Part shown: positions 63,937 to 64,000 of the stretch, in pieces
Position numbering within the stretch: position 1 is the stretch's first letter
How the letters are laid out: each line of letters starts with the position of its first letter
From: Myxocyprinus asiaticus
Lineage: Eukaryota > Chordata > Actinopteri > Cypriniformes > Catostomidae
NCBI RefSeq assembly: GCF_019703515.2
Contig: NC_059348.1
Coordinates: 21,934,156 to 21,998,155 of the forward strand
Direction of reading: 5' to 3'
DNA length: 64,000 nt
Notes under the pieces: model-generated
The model's database searches: none
The model's input: only the letters and a program-made list of their open reading frames with translations
What the model was told of the DNA's origin: nothing
Made by a program: the position numbers and the translations under genes

Positions 63937-64000
63937 AGGAATATTCCAGGTTCAATACAAGTTAAGCTGAATCCACTGCATTTACAGTATAGCATAATGC
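63937..64000. mobile_element. Palindromic MITE family A, start of a copy cut by the window edge
   Basis: AAAGGAATATTCCAGGTTCA, then ATACAAGTTAAGCTGAATCC and CAGCATTT-like text is the family A left end seen at 59. It continues beyond 64000. Confidence 0.75.

Overview
The window is vertebrate nuclear DNA, almost certainly a cyprinid-like teleost. The evidence is one large intron-rich gene for a LAR-type receptor tyrosine phosphatase, surrounded by fish-typical mobile DNA: many Tc1-like elements including a Sleeping Beauty/Tdr1-type one, hAT elements, a DIRS element, L2/Rex-type LINEs, a tRNA-headed SINE and several palindromic MITE families. The species cannot be read from the sequence.

The only host gene I can support is on the minus strand. 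It is the 3' half of ptprf (LAR). Sixteen exons (63797 down to 3207) join without a frame break into 778 codons plus a stop. They cover the end of the ectodomain with a furin-type RRRR site, the transmembrane helix, the juxtamembrane segment, the active D1 phosphatase domain, the D2 pseudophosphatase domain and the natural C-terminus. All 15 introns are GT-AG. The 5' part (signal peptide, Ig and most FnIII exons) lies beyond 64000. A 3' UTR probably runs from 3206 toward about 1540.

Layout by increasing coordinate: 1-900 abutting palindromic MITEs; 1074-1519 a complete SINE; 1536-3206 probable 3' UTR; 3207-8549 the D2 exons with a solo LTR (3811-4491) and a three-level transposon nest (5039-6750); 10616-14157 a hAT MITE and two decayed Tc1 elements; 14321-19854 the D1-D2 exons with a second solo LTR (15713-16364); 20591-23375 two related MITEs; 25064-24967 the exon leading into D1; 25322-47379 a roughly 22 kb intron built mostly of transposons (DIRS, Tc1, L2, hAT, then a cluster of Tc1 elements in TA microsatellites, then a Rex-like LINE); 47380-47492 juxtamembrane exon; 48477-55968 another Tc1, a small MITE, a long-armed fold-back element carrying a SINE, and a MITE inside a MITE; 56201-56364 transmembrane exon; 56365-63302 a mostly unique intron with a hAT MITE; 63303-63797 the exons around the furin site; 63937-64000 the start of another palindromic MITE.

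I found no RNA gene, CRISPR, operon or second host gene. Nothing here looks like a new molecular system. The most informative observations are structural: exact target-site duplications that order several insertions, two Tc1 copies sharing one internal deletion, a Tc1 transposase ORF broken by a single amber codon, and a Tc1 element cut at a pair of perfect palindromes.
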